Below are positions 48,099 to 57,490 of a stretch of 64,000 nucleotides of DNA, one piece after another. This stretch comes from Acidobacteriota bacterium (GTDB lineage Bacteria > Acidobacteriota > Blastocatellia > Pyrinomonadales > Pyrinomonadaceae): the NCBI GenBank assembly GCA_020199835.1, contig JAIVJV010000009.1:806001-870000 (forward strand), given 5' to 3'. Numbering within the stretch: position 1 is the first letter of the stretch; each line of letters opens with the position of its first letter. The translations under genes and the position numbers were made by a program. Below the pieces are notes generated by a model. That model was not told where the DNA came from and did no database searches. It saw nothing but the letters and a program-made list of their open reading frames with translations.

Positions 48099-51000
48099 AT
48101 GTTGGTATCGTTGAAGTCCTGGCTTTCCGGATCGTTTCAACTCATCTCTCTCCTGGCGATCTTATTGGTCTCTGCCAACGTGGCGTTGGGACAAGCACAA
48201 TCGAATGCCGCCGACCTTCAGGGAACCGTGACAGATACGACGGGCGCAGTGGTGCCGAACGCGACGGTCACTGCTCGCAATCCGGCTACGAATGTCACGC
48301 GCGATGTAACCACTAATGACCAGGGCCTGTATCGCATCATCAACATACAGCCCGGTGATTACGAGGTCACTGTAGAAGCTCCGAACTTCAAAAAAGCCGT
48401 ACTGACGAGAGTGACGGTCACTGTGGGTCAGGCTGCCAACATCGACGTCGTGCTCGAGCCCGGACAGATCACGGAGAGCGTGACGATCTCTGAAGCGACG
48501 TCTGACATCGTCGAGACTTCCAAAACCGCCGTCGCCACGACTATCGACCAGCAACGAATCAACAACCTGCCGATCAACGAGCGCAACTACATTCAATTCG
48601 CGCTCACGACTTCGACCGTCGGACGTGATGCGGGTCGCCCGATTGGGCCAGCGCCGACGACGGGTTTGAATTTCGGTGGCCAGCGCGGCCGCTCGAATCT
48701 CGTTCAGGTGGACGGCGCCGACAACACGGACAATTCCGTGAATGCCTCCCGTTCGACTGTGAGTCAGGAGGCGGTTCAGGAATTTCAGGTTGTCACCAAT
48801 TCATTCGCGCCGGAGTTTGGCCGGTCGGCTGGCGGCGTCGTCAACGTTATTACGAAGTCCGGCACGAACGACCTGCACGGAAACGTTTTCGGATTTCTAC
48901 GGCATCGCAGCTTCCAGGCACGCAACGCTTTTGCGCCGATCGAGGATCCGCCGTTCACGCGCACTCAGTATGGATTCACGATTGGTGGTCCATTCGATCG
49001 CGATCGCACGTTCTTCTTCTTCGCGTTCGAACAGCGCCGCCGAAACGAATCAGGCTTCTTTACGAGCGACGTCGCCCGCGGTCTGACCAGTTCGGTGACG
49101 CTGCCCGCGCTTGCGCCTGGTTTTCCGGCGCAGACTCTGAGCAACCTCAGGCCGGAGCAGGCAGCGTATATAAACAATCTTCTCGCCCAAGGCGGTCAGA
49201 TTGCGCAACTGGGCATCGCTTACGCGTACCTGGCATCCGGTGGCGCAACCACAGCGCTTACGGGCTTCAATCCGCTGCTCGCGACCGCGGCGCCGTTCAC
49301 TCCCGGAACCCCAATCGGCAGCAGGTTCTTTTTGACCGGCGCGCCGATTCCGCTAAACACGACCAACAGCCTGGGCCAACCGATCGCTTTTCGCCCGCTG
49401 AACAATCTGCAACGAATCTTTCCGGTAACGGATCGAACAACGTTCAACTCGTTTCGTCTTGATCACTTGATTACTTCAAGCCATCAGTTCACTTTCCGAT
49501 TTGGCTACAATCCGAGCGAAATCACCGGTATCCAGGTTGAGTCGCAAAACCAGTCGTTGGGCCAGAACGACTTTTCGCGCACCGGCATTCAAACGCTCCG
49601 TGACGCTTCCGCCGTCGTGACGCTGACGTCCACACTGTCAAACGACATCGTTAATGAAGGCCGCTTCAACTTCGGCCTGCGCCGCGCGACTTTTAAATCG
49701 GCAAACGGTGACGCAGTCGCCTTCAACATCTCGGGCACGGCGTTCATCGGTCGCGAGCTGTTCTCGCCGGTGCTTCGCACGGAGACGCGTTATCAGTTCA
49801 CGGACAACGTGAACGTTGTGGCTGGAAACCATAACTTCAAATTCGGCGCCGACGTCGCATTTATCAACATTCCCGAAGCAATCTTCGAGTTGAACTTCGC
49901 GGGACTCTTCAACTTCGGTGGCTTGAGCGCGTGCACTCTCGTTACGCAGCTTTGCACGCTGCCGCAAGCTTTGCAGCCGCCCGCGGGCACAGACTTCACA
50001 GCGGTGCAGCAGTATGGTCTCGGGTTCCCCTCAAACTTTATCCAGGGTTTCGGCAACCCGGTCAGCAGCATCAGTAACAAGCCGATCGCTTTCTTCGCGC
50101 AGGATTCATGGAAGGTGCGCCCGAACGTGACGCTGAATTACGGCGTTCGTTACGACTACGAAATGACCGAACAGATCCCAACGCTCCCACTGCGCGATCC
50201 GCTTTCGGGCATCACGCTCTCAGCCGCCGACGTGCTCGCGGCACAGGATGCGATGGGCGTGCAGCAGGGCTTCCCGCGCGACAAGAACAACTGGGCGCCG
50301 CGTTTGGCGGTTGCCTGGGATCCCGGCAACAACGGCAAAACGGTCGTTCGCGCAGCCTTCGGACTCTTCTATGACCATCCACTACTCGCGATCTCGTTCA
50401 ACTCCGACATCGCCGACGCAGTGCAACAGCAACAAGGCATTCTGACGCCGGGTAGTCCCGCGCCAACGGCGCTGCTGAACGCCGCGCAAGTATTTCAGGG
50501 AACAGTCTGTCCGCCGGGCGGCGGAAATCCACTCTGCCCGCCGGGCGTGGTGACGCCGGGTGTGGCCGCAGGCGCGCAGTATCAGTTCGGCAGGCAACGT
50601 TTCAACGATCAAACGTTTCCTGGTTTTGGACCAGTGCTTCCCTTCACGCTCCACGTGCAGAAGAACTTCGAATACGCGTATGCGAATCAAGGTAACTTCA
50701 CCGTCGAGCGCGAATTGACCAAGGACATGACGATCTCGGGCAGTTATATCCACGTCGGCGCGCGTCACCTGCCGCACCCGCTCGACATCAATGCCCCACG
50801 CACTGAGCTCCAGATTCAAAACTTCTTCCGGCTCGCAGGTCGCAATCCTTTGAACACGACCGAAGCGGTTGCGTTTTCAATTCCAACGAGCGGTGTTCCC
50901 TGTCCCGGTGGCATTCCGTTGCAGTGTTTCATCTTGACGACACCGGTCGGCGCTACTGCGTTTCCAAATGCCGGCCAGCAGTTCGCGATCATTATTCCCG

Positions 51001-51938
51001 GCATGGTCACTGCGCCTTTGGCGAATCTCGGCAGCCGCATCGTCAATGCAGGCGTGGCGAACTTCTTCCGGCCAAGCGCGCCAAACTACTTCCTGGCCCA
51101 GGCGCTCACTGGGGGACTCGTTACACCTGCGGTGTTGAATAGCGCGCTCGCCGGTTCCCTGCGAACACCGGGAACGATTTCGCCCTTTGGTTCCATCAAC
51201 GCGCAAACGTCTGATGGCAATTCGAGCTACAACGCGCTCAACGTGGATTTGAAGAAGCGCTTCTCGCGTCACTTCCAGTTCCTCGCGTCGTACACGTGGT
51301 CCCACTCGATTGACGATTCATCCGATCTGCAAACGCTCTTGCTGCCGCAGGACAATCGCAACTTCGCCGCCGAGCGTGCGGATGCTCTATTCGATCAACG
51401 TCACCGGTTTGTGTTCAGTGGCGTCCTCGCTTCGCCGAGCCGTTGGGCCTCGGAAGGCGGCATCCATCGCGCATTGTCAAACTTCACGATCGCTCCGATC
51501 TTCGAATGGTCGTCCGGACGCCCCTTCAACATCCTGAGCAATCAGGACACGAACAACGACCAGTCGAACCAAACCGATCGCCCATCAGTGCTGGATGACG
51601 GAACGCTGTGCGTTCCCGGCACACAAGGATGCGTCGGTCTCATTACGAACGGCATGTTTACGAGCGGAAGTTTGGGACGCAACTTCGGTCTGACGCACGA
51701 TTACATGTCGCTCGACCTGCGCGTGTCGAAATTGGTCCCGCTCGGCGAGCGCGTGCGTTTGGAGCTGATCGCCGAAGGCTTCAACCTCTTCAACCGTTTC
51801 AACGAAGCAGCCGCCTCGCCGTTCATCGACGACGTGCGAGGGTTCAACCAACGCGCCGGCAACGGACGCTATTACAGCCGTCCGACGGCAGCGTTCGATC
51901 CGCGGCAGTTTCAATTTGGGTTAAAGCTGAACTTCTAA
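48099..51938 (+). CDS. TonB-dependent receptor, Oar-like, with carboxypeptidase-regulatory-like domain
   Basis: 1279 residues from the ATG at 48099, chosen because AAGGAG lies just before it and a signal peptide follows (about 1-31, ending ANVALGQ); the frame extends upstream to 47994 without either feature. Residues about 37-125 are a carboxypeptidase-regulatory-like sandwich (LQGTVTDTTGAVVPNATVTA). The TonB plug follows (about 150-260; QVDGADNTDN and SAGGVVNVITKSGTNDLHG), then a large beta-barrel ending FGLKLNF. This is the Oar-type receptor common in Acidobacteriota, thought to import large or complex nutrients. The substrate is not known. Confidence 0.93.
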   Translation: MLVSLKSWLSGSFQLISLLAILLVSANVALGQAQSNAADLQGTVTDTTGAVVPNATVTARNPATNVTRDVTTNDQGLYRIINIQPGDYEVTVEAPNFKKAVLTRVTVTVGQAANIDVVLEPGQITESVTISEATSDIVETSKTAVATTIDQQRINNLPINERNYIQFALTTSTVGRDAGRPIGPAPTTGLNFGGQRGRSNLVQVDGADNTDNSVNASRSTVSQEAVQEFQVVTNSFAPEFGRSAGGVVNVITKSGTNDLHGNVFGFLRHRSFQARNAFAPIEDPPFTRTQYGFTIGGPFDRDRTFFFFAFEQRRRNESGFFTSDVARGLTSSVTLPALAPGFPAQTLSNLRPEQAAYINNLLAQGGQIAQLGIAYAYLASGGATTALTGFNPLLATAAPFTPGTPIGSRFFLTGAPIPLNTTNSLGQPIAFRPLNNLQRIFPVTDRTTFNSFRLDHLITSSHQFTFRFGYNPSEITGIQVESQNQSLGQNDFSRTGIQTLRDASAVVTLTSTLSNDIVNEGRFNFGLRRATFKSANGDAVAFNISGTAFIGRELFSPVLRTETRYQFTDNVNVVAGNHNFKFGADVAFINIPEAIFELNFAGLFNFGGLSACTLVTQLCTLPQALQPPAGTDFTAVQQYGLGFPSNFIQGFGNPVSSISNKPIAFFAQDSWKVRPNVTLNYGVRYDYEMTEQIPTLPLRDPLSGITLSAADVLAAQDAMGVQQGFPRDKNNWAPRLAVAWDPGNNGKTVVRAAFGLFYDHPLLAISFNSDIADAVQQQQGILTPGSPAPTALLNAAQVFQGTVCPPGGGNPLCPPGVVTPGVAAGAQYQFGRQRFNDQTFPGFGPVLPFTLHVQKNFEYAYANQGNFTVERELTKDMTISGSYIHVGARHLPHPLDINAPRTELQIQNFFRLAGRNPLNTTEAVAFSIPTSGVPCPGGIPLQCFILTTPVGATAFPNAGQQFAIIIPGMVTAPLANLGSRIVNAGVANFFRPSAPNYFLAQALTGGLVTPAVLNSALAGSLRTPGTISPFGSINAQTSDGNSSYNALNVDLKKRFSRHFQFLASYTWSHSIDDSSDLQTLLLPQDNRNFAAERADALFDQRHRFVFSGVLASPSRWASEGGIHRALSNFTIAPIFEWSSGRPFNILSNQDTNNDQSNQTDRPSVLDDGTLCVPGTQGCVGLITNGMFTSGSLGRNFGLTHDYMSLDLRVSKLVPLGERVRLELIAEGFNLFNRFNEAAASPFIDDVRGFNQRAGNGRYYSRPTAAFDPRQFQFGLKLNF

Positions 51939-52075
51939 GATTTCCTACAGGTTTTTCCCCTTTGTGAGGCGAAGGCGAACGCGACGCGCGTTGGCAGCAT
52001 CCGAAGTCTGTTCACAGAACGACCGGAGATCTGAGCTTTTAACCTAACCCTCTCCCGCATACAATCGTACGCACT

Positions 52076-53353
52076 ATGAGTAGATTTACGCCTATTGCCC
52101 GACTTTTTGCCCTCGGTTTCGTATTTGTATTCGTGATTGCAGAGTCTCAGGCCCAGTCAACCCGGCCGAGACGCGTCAGGCAGCCGCAAAAGAGCGCCGC
52201 CACGACGACCAGCAAATCCGCTTCCGAGCCCCTGCTGCGGCCAGAACCGACTGCATCGCCAACTGCGCGCCGCACCAACCCAAACGATTCGCTGCTTGAC
52301 GTGCAGCCGGTGAAGCCCGTCGTAAACACGGTCGGCACAGCCGGCACGGCCGACACGAGGCAGGCGTATCTGCTGCTCGAACAGAAGCAGTTCGCGGCGG
52401 CGGCAAAGGCGGCCAAAGACCTCGCGGCTCAGCATCCGAACGATCCCGAAGCGTGGAAGATCGCGGGGTTTGCCGAGTTGAACATGAAGCAGTACGCGGA
52501 GGCGGCGAAGGATCTGGCGAAGGCGGTCGAGCTACAGCGCCAGTCGAAACAGCAAGATCCGAATACCGAAAGCGCGCTGGGGCAGGCTTACGTTCTTTCC
52601 GAAAAGTATCAGGAAGCGTTGCCGTTGCTTACGGCTGCCACGACGCGAGACGCGAATAAACCCGACGCGTTGATGATCTATTACCGCGGCGTCGCCGAGT
52701 ACAAAACCGGAAAAACTGCCGAGGCTGAGAAGAGTTTCAACTCCGTCGTCAAACTCAATCCGAAAGATTCATTATCGCTGTTTTACCTCGCGCAGATCGC
52801 GCTCGCTAAAAACGATCTCGACGGTGCGATCAATTCGCTTAATCGTGCGACCGTCAACGACGCGCGCATGACCGGCGCCTGGACCCTTTTGACCTCGTCG
52901 TACTTGCGGCGCGCCGCGATGAGCACCGACCCCGCAAAAGCAGACGCGGACTACATCAACGCCGTTCGCTCCGGCGAGGCACTGATCAAACTCCGCACGG
53001 ATCCGGAAGCGATCACGCTTTTCGGTCAGGCGTTGATTGGTTCGAAACAGTATGCGCGAGCTGCCGCTGCGCTTGATCGTGCCGCCTCGCCGGACGCGAA
53101 CGGCATTACATTCTATCTGTTAGGCGTGGCCCACTCGCGCGCCGCGAATTTTCCTAAGGCGATCACGGCACTGGAAACGGCGGCGAAGAAATCCCCCGAC
53201 GACGTGAACATCTATCGTGAGCTTGGTTATGCTCACGAAGTCACGAAGCAGTATGCAAAAGCGCTGGCCGCGTACGAGCGCGGTGCGGCGCTCGCTCCCA
53301 ACGATCCGGATTTCAAAGAGTCGATCGAACGCGTGAAGCCGTTTGCTAAATAG
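52076..53353 (+). CDS. Secreted TPR-repeat protein
   Basis: 425 residues. Signal peptide (about 1-27, ending ESQAQ), then a basic, Thr/Ser/Pro-rich low-complexity spacer (about 28-80), then about eight TPR-like helical pairs (about 95-425) such as AYLLLEQKQFAAAAKAAKDLAAQHPNDPEAWK and IYRELGYAHEVTKQYAKALAAYERGAALAPNDP. It is a periplasmic or outer-membrane scaffold with no enzymatic motif. It follows the TonB-dependent receptor by 137 bp, a gap in which I see no clear feature. Confidence 0.88.
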   Translation: MSRFTPIARLFALGFVFVFVIAESQAQSTRPRRVRQPQKSAATTTSKSASEPLLRPEPTASPTARRTNPNDSLLDVQPVKPVVNTVGTAGTADTRQAYLLLEQKQFAAAAKAAKDLAAQHPNDPEAWKIAGFAELNMKQYAEAAKDLAKAVELQRQSKQQDPNTESALGQAYVLSEKYQEALPLLTAATTRDANKPDALMIYYRGVAEYKTGKTAEAEKSFNSVVKLNPKDSLSLFYLAQIALAKNDLDGAINSLNRATVNDARMTGAWTLLTSSYLRRAAMSTDPAKADADYINAVRSGEALIKLRTDPEAITLFGQALIGSKQYARAAAALDRAASPDANGITFYLLGVAHSRAANFPKAITALETAAKKSPDDVNIYRELGYAHEVTKQYAKALAAYERGAALAPNDPDFKESIERVKPFAK

Positions 53354-53355
53354 TT

Positions 53356-53422
53356 CTTTGAGCTTTGAACTTTGTGCTTTGTAAGTCTAAGTGCAGAGAT
53401 TCAAGTTACAAAGAACAAAGCT
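53356..53422. repeat. 7-bp CTTTGNN tandem repeat with matching inverted arm
   Basis: Four copies of CTTTGNN run from 53356 to 53383. About 20 bases later TTACAAAG (53406-53413) and CAAAGCTCA (53416-53424) are the reverse complements of CTTTGTAA and TGAGCTTTG in the array, so a slipped hairpin can form. It fills the gap between the TPR gene and the next start and may act as a transcription terminator or intergenic repeat. Confidence 0.6.
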
Positions 53423-53427
53423 CAGTA

Positions 53428-53679
53428 ATGAACGACATCGCAGCCACTGCGCGGGCCTTCGCAACTTACTCCCTCGTGCCGTATCTCGGCATTCTGTTTT
53501 GCCCGGGCGCAGTGGTGGTAGGAACGGTAGGCGTGTTCCGTTCATATAGCTCTCCGGAAACCCGCGTGGCGCGCACGACCTGTTACGTGAGCACCGTCGT
53601 CGGCGTGATCGTATTGATTGCCCAGTTGTTGCTCTGGTGGATTTTGTACCAGGTACCGGCCTGGGCGCTCGCTCAGTAA
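53428..53679 (+). CDS. Small membrane protein, 83 residues
   Basis: Not recognised. From the ATG at 53428 the product has two TM helices (about 14-35 and 55-78), with a short polar loop SYSSPETRVARTTC between. The frame extends upstream to 53365, but that part is encoded by the repeat and has no ribosome-binding site. It may belong with the TPR gene before and the secreted protein 29 bases after. Confidence 0.65.
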   Translation: MNDIAATARAFATYSLVPYLGILFCPGAVVVGTVGVFRSYSSPETRVARTTCYVSTVVGVIVLIAQLLLWWILYQVPAWALAQ

Positions 53680-53708
53680 GAATCCATTACCGGCCAAAGG
53701 AGACCGAC

Positions 53709-54263
53709 ATGCGAATTATCTTCTCTCTGCTCCTGATCGGAGCGTTGCTCGGGGGCGCGTTTGCACAGCGTCCGCGCACGATGGAGCCGGAGCCGGCCAA
53801 GACTCCCGCGGCCACACCCGCGCCAAAAACCGTCAAAGCGAAATATGAAGGCGGCATTTTCGGCTACAACAAGACCATGGAAGGCACGCTGACCTTCGAT
53901 GACGCTAACAACCGCCTGTACTTCAAGGACAAAAAGCCACCGAAGGAAATCTCGATACCCTACGAGGCAATCACCTCCGCATTCGCCGACACGCAAAAAC
54001 GTCAGCCCCGCGCGGCGACGATCGCCAGCCACATCCCGTCGATCTACGCACTGCCGGCACATTTCATCAAGAAGAAAGTGCGTTACCTGACGTTGCAGTA
54101 CGCCGATCCCGATTCGCGCGTCAACGGCATCACCAGCTTCAAGCTCGAAAATAAGGAAATGCTCGAATCTGTTTTAGCCGCTCTGGCGCAGAAAACAGGC
54201 ATGACTCTACGCGGCGACGTTTACGTGAAAAAGCGCGACGATTCGAGCAAGCTTACTCCCTAG
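53709..54263 (+). CDS. Secreted protein of unknown function, possibly PH/GRAM-like
   Basis: 184 residues from the ATG at 53709, preceded by AAAGGAG. A signal peptide (about 1-19, ending GGAFAQ), a Pro/Ala-rich spacer (about 20-43), then a beta-rich domain (about 45-175): EGTLTFDDANNRLYF, ISIPYEAITSAFADTQ, VRYLTLQYADPD and a C-terminal helix MLESVLAALAQKTG. The strand-strand-helix order resembles PH/GRAM folds, but this is only an impression. A long inverted repeat and a terminator follow. Confidence 0.7.
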   Translation: MRIIFSLLLIGALLGGAFAQRPRTMEPEPAKTPAATPAPKTVKAKYEGGIFGYNKTMEGTLTFDDANNRLYFKDKKPPKEISIPYEAITSAFADTQKRQPRAATIASHIPSIYALPAHFIKKKVRYLTLQYADPDSRVNGITSFKLENKEMLESVLAALAQKTGMTLRGDVYVKKRDDSSKLTP

Positions 54264-54300
54264 TTTGACTCCTAAAAACGAGAGAGTTTCTGTCTCCGAG

Positions 54301-54375
54301 AGCGCCTTACGTGTGCAAACCAAGGGGAATAATTTTTAGTAAATCCCTTTCCTTGGTTCGCACACGTAAGGCGCT
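54301..54375. repeat. 25-bp inverted repeat with AT-rich loop
   Basis: The arms 54301-54325 (starting AGCGCCTTACGTGTGC) and 54351-54375 (ending GCACACGTAAGGCGCT) are complementary at 24 of 25 positions and enclose a 25-base AT-rich loop. It lies between a secreted-protein gene and a normal terminator. There is no target-site duplication or transposase that I can see. It could be a MITE-like remnant, a protein-binding palindrome or a processing hairpin. Confidence 0.85.
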
Positions 54376-54406
54376 CAGGCTTAGTGCGTCAAACCCTAAC
54401 CCCGAG

Positions 54407-54430
54407 GCGGGCTGGCGCCCGCTTTTTTTT
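54407..54430 (+). terminator. Rho-independent terminator
   Basis: Perfect stem GCGGGC (54407-54412) with GCCCGC (54417-54422), a four-base loop TGGC and eight T (54423-54430). It ends the plus-strand unit containing the secreted protein at 53709-54263 and stands 90 bp before the vWA gene. Confidence 0.9.
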
Positions 54431-54520
54431 GCTTTCTTCCGGGAACGAATTGCGCGATCGAACGTCTAATGAACAACAAACCCCAAGGATCAATCGGTCT
54501 GCCCAGAGGAGGTTCTCGCG

Positions 54521-55687
54521 ATGAATAAGCTGTCCGTCAAGATCCTGACCGCCGTACTCACGTTTATCGTCGGCGTTGCCGTAGCGAGTCTCTGGCTGAC
54601 ACGGCCGGCCGAGCCGCCGATTACCCCGGTTAACACCACGGCGCCCGCGCGTTTGGAGATGGTGTTTGTCCTGGACACCACGGGTTCAATGACGGGTCTT
54701 ATCAACGGCGCGAAACAGAAAATTTGGGGCATCGTGAACGAAGTGATGCGCGAGCAGCATTCGTCCGTGCGTATCGGCCTTGTCGCGTATCGCGATCGCG
54801 GCGATCAGTATCTGACGCAGGTTTTGCCGTTAACGGAGGATCTCGACCAGGTTTACACAACGCTCATGGATTACCAGGCAGACGGTGGCGGTGACGGACC
54901 GGAAGACGTCAGGACGGCGCTCGCCGAAGGGGTTCACAAACTCAATTGGTCAACACCCGCAGCGGATCTATCGCAGGTGCTGTTTCTGGTCGGCGATGCT
55001 CCGCCGCACGACGATTACAACGACGCAGTGGACACACTCAGCACTGCCACGAGCGCTGTGCAGAAAGGCATCATCGTCAACACGATTCAGTGTGGCTTTT
55101 CGGGTGATACAACGCAGGCCTGGCGGGCCATCGCGAAAGCGGGCAAAGGCGAATACTTTTCGATAGCTTCGGACGGCGGCGTGCAGGCGATTGCGTCACC
55201 CTACGACGAGCATTTGGACCAACTGGCGCGACAGCTCGGCGCCACGTTCGTGCCTTACGGCCTGGGCACGGGAACCGAGGGTGCTGCAAGACGGGCCGAA
55301 GCGGCGGCAACGGCGGGCAAAATTGAAACTCGGGTCGCAGTAGAGGCTCCGATGGCCGCAAAAGCGGATCGGGCGGTGAACAAAGCCCTCAACGCCAAAG
55401 CTTACATTAACGACTTGTTGCAGGGCATTGAAAACGGCTCGTTGAAACTGGAAAAGGTAGACCCGGCGCAGTTAACGGAGGATCTACGATCACTTTCACC
55501 AGCCGATCGCGAGCAGGAAATCAAGAAACGTCTCGCGGTGCGACGTGAGATCCGCTCGCAGATCATGTCGCTTTCAAAACAGCGAGAAGCATTCATCGAC
55601 GCCGAAAAGAAAAAGAAGAGCGGCGAACGCGACGGGTTCGATGCCGCGGTTTCGAAAACGTTAAAGCGTCAGCTCTTGCGAAAATAG
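54521..55687 (+). CDS. vWA-domain protein with N-terminal membrane anchor
   Basis: 388 residues; the ATG follows GAGGAGG. An N-terminal TM anchor or signal (about 8-27) is followed by a vWA domain (about 45-240) with MIDAS DTTGSM (about 51-56), a Thr/Asp pair in GGGDGPEDVRTAL and FLVGDAPPHDD. The C-terminal part (about 260-388) is charged and helical. It probably acts in the periplasm as an adhesive or scaffold domain. Unlike the vWA gene at 14008 it has no AAA+ partner nearby. Its stop abuts the convergent peptidase gene. Confidence 0.85.
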   Translation: MNKLSVKILTAVLTFIVGVAVASLWLTRPAEPPITPVNTTAPARLEMVFVLDTTGSMTGLINGAKQKIWGIVNEVMREQHSSVRIGLVAYRDRGDQYLTQVLPLTEDLDQVYTTLMDYQADGGGDGPEDVRTALAEGVHKLNWSTPAADLSQVLFLVGDAPPHDDYNDAVDTLSTATSAVQKGIIVNTIQCGFSGDTTQAWRAIAKAGKGEYFSIASDGGVQAIASPYDEHLDQLARQLGATFVPYGLGTGTEGAARRAEAAATAGKIETRVAVEAPMAAKADRAVNKALNAKAYINDLLQGIENGSLKLEKVDPAQLTEDLRSLSPADREQEIKKRLAVRREIRSQIMSLSKQREAFIDAEKKKKSGERDGFDAAVSKTLKRQLLRK

Positions 55688-56968
55688 TCAGACAATCCAC
55701 TTCTCGAAGAATGGTTTCAGGCTCTTTGCGTGAGCTTCTTCCATCGCAACGAGGAAGTCGTTCGTTACGACGGATTTCCCGAAGTGACGGCGCGTGAAGT
55801 TTCGCAAGCCTTTCCAGAAGTTTGCTTCCCCCATCTCTTCCCGCAGCAGATGAAGAACGTAAGCGCCTTTGTCGTAAACGAGTATGCGATCTTCACGGGT
55901 CGGGTTTAGCCAGTCGGGGAAAACAAGCGGCTTATCTTTGCCGGCGGCGCGCACCTTCTCGTAATTCGCGCGATACGTTTCGATTTCACGAAGATAAACC
56001 TCACGTCCGAAGCGATGTTCGAGATACGCCGCGGCAATGAACGTCGCGATCCCTTCGTTCAGCCAGAAGTGGTTCCAGTCACGGCAGGTGACCATGTTCC
56101 CCCACCACTGGTGCGCAAACTCGTGCGCTGCGAGCCAAAGTTCCTGTTCATTGTCGAGCAACTGCTTTCCGTATGATTCTTTCAGCGCGGTGAAACCGCT
56201 CATTTCCTGTTCCACGCCGCCCGCGGCGAGCACTTGGGTGTAAGTTTTGTCGGCGTACTTCACCCCCGCGCGATCTTCAAAGAAGTCGAGCATGTCGGGC
56301 GTGGCGCGAAAGATGCGGCGCACTTCGGCTTCGGAATAATTGGTCGCGAGGTATTGCAGTTCAACGTTTCCGTGCTTCTCTTTCACAACGCGAAAAGGTC
56401 CGGCGGCGAACCCGAAGATGTAGGTAGAGATCGGCGTTCGTTGTTGCCATTCAGACACGCGTTTGTTGTGTGGCAGTTCACGTTGAGAAACGAGTTCGCC
56501 GTTTGCGATCGGGGTTAGATTCGCGGGCAGAATGAGTTTGAAAGTAAGCGTGGCTTTGTCGGCTGGATCGTCTACGCAGACCATCCACTGACTGGTGGAA
56601 AAGACGGTGTAGACCTGTTGTCGATCGGGGAAGAAGCGAATGCCGTACCTGGGTGAGCCGTGGTATTGGATTTGGATGTTTCTTTCCCCTTGGCCTCGCG
56701 CTAGCGAAACCTTCACTTTGTGGTCGTTGACGGAAAACTGAAGCGCCTTCCCGTTCTCGCGCACCGAGTCGATGGTGAGGTTGCCACAGTTAAACTCAAC
56801 CACGTTGGACGTCGTACGCACACGAATGATCACGGATCCTTTGACGGATTTATTTGCGATGTCAGGTTCCAGTGTTGCTGAGTAGTGGATTACATCCGCC
56901 TGCACGCCAAAGCTCGCCAACAACACAACCACAAGACAGAGAATTATCTTTTCTGACATACTCGGCAT
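55688..56968 (-). CDS. M1-like (gluzincin) metallopeptidase, secreted
   Basis: 426 residues. Signal peptide (about 1-24), an N-terminal beta domain, and a catalytic domain with the zinc motif HEFAH (282-286) and the third ligand E305 in WLNEG, spaced as in M1 aminopeptidases. The exopeptidase motif GAMEN is replaced by GGVEQ (250-254). The C-terminal helical domain of full-size M1 enzymes is missing. The ATG at 56968 is favoured by AGGAG nine bases upstream; another ATG is at 56959. Its start is only three bases from the divergent GNAT start. Confidence 0.87.
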   Translation of the reverse strand: MPSMSEKIILCLVVVLLASFGVQADVIHYSATLEPDIANKSVKGSVIIRVRTTSNVVEFNCGNLTIDSVRENGKALQFSVNDHKVKVSLARGQGERNIQIQYHGSPRYGIRFFPDRQQVYTVFSTSQWMVCVDDPADKATLTFKLILPANLTPIANGELVSQRELPHNKRVSEWQQRTPISTYIFGFAAGPFRVVKEKHGNVELQYLATNYSEAEVRRIFRATPDMLDFFEDRAGVKYADKTYTQVLAAGGVEQEMSGFTALKESYGKQLLDNEQELWLAAHEFAHQWWGNMVTCRDWNHFWLNEGIATFIAAAYLEHRFGREVYLREIETYRANYEKVRAAGKDKPLVFPDWLNPTREDRILVYDKGAYVLHLLREEMGEANFWKGLRNFTRRHFGKSVVTNDFLVAMEEAHAKSLKPFFEKWIV

Positions 56969-56971
56969 TCT

Positions 56972-57490
56972 ATGACACTCCTGGAAACGGAACGTTTAAT
57001 TCTGCGCGAACTCACCTTCGACGACGCGCCGTTTATTCTCACGCTCCTGAACGATCCGTCATTCCTTCGTTACATCAACGATAAAAACGTCCGCAACGTC
57101 GAAGACGCACGACAATACATGCTCAACGGTCCAATGGCGAGTTACGCACAAAACGGCTTTGGCCTTTATCTCGTCGCACTCAAAGACACGGCCGTTCCAA
57201 TCGGCCTGTGCGGTTTGCTTAAACGCGAAGAACTGCCGGACCCCGACCTTGGTTTCGCTTTTCTTCCTGACTATTGGGGCAAAGGATTTGCATTGGAAGC
57301 CGCGAGGGCGGTGATGAACGACGCGCGCGAAAGACTGGGCCAGAACCGTGTTCTCGCGATCGTTATGCCGGACAACGACGCCTCGATCAGGTTGCTCGAA
57401 AAGCTTGGGATGACATTTGACCGGGACAAAGATGACGTGAAGGTGTTCGCGATCGATTACGACTCCACACCCTTCCAGACCATCTTGTGA
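56972..57490 (+). CDS. GNAT acetyltransferase, RimJ/RimL-like
   Basis: 172 residues. N-terminus TLLETERLILRELTFDDAPFI is typical of the RimJ/RimL branch; the acetyl-CoA loop lies in GFAFLPDYWGKGFALEAARAVM (about 91-112), and NDASIRLLEKLGMTF gives the C-terminal signature. The substrate is unknown. The last 34 bases overlap the 3' end of the TetR gene on the other strand. Confidence 0.9.
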   Translation: MTLLETERLILRELTFDDAPFILTLLNDPSFLRYINDKNVRNVEDARQYMLNGPMASYAQNGFGLYLVALKDTAVPIGLCGLLKREELPDPDLGFAFLPDYWGKGFALEAARAVMNDARERLGQNRVLAIVMPDNDASIRLLEKLGMTFDRDKDDVKVFAIDYDSTPFQTIL

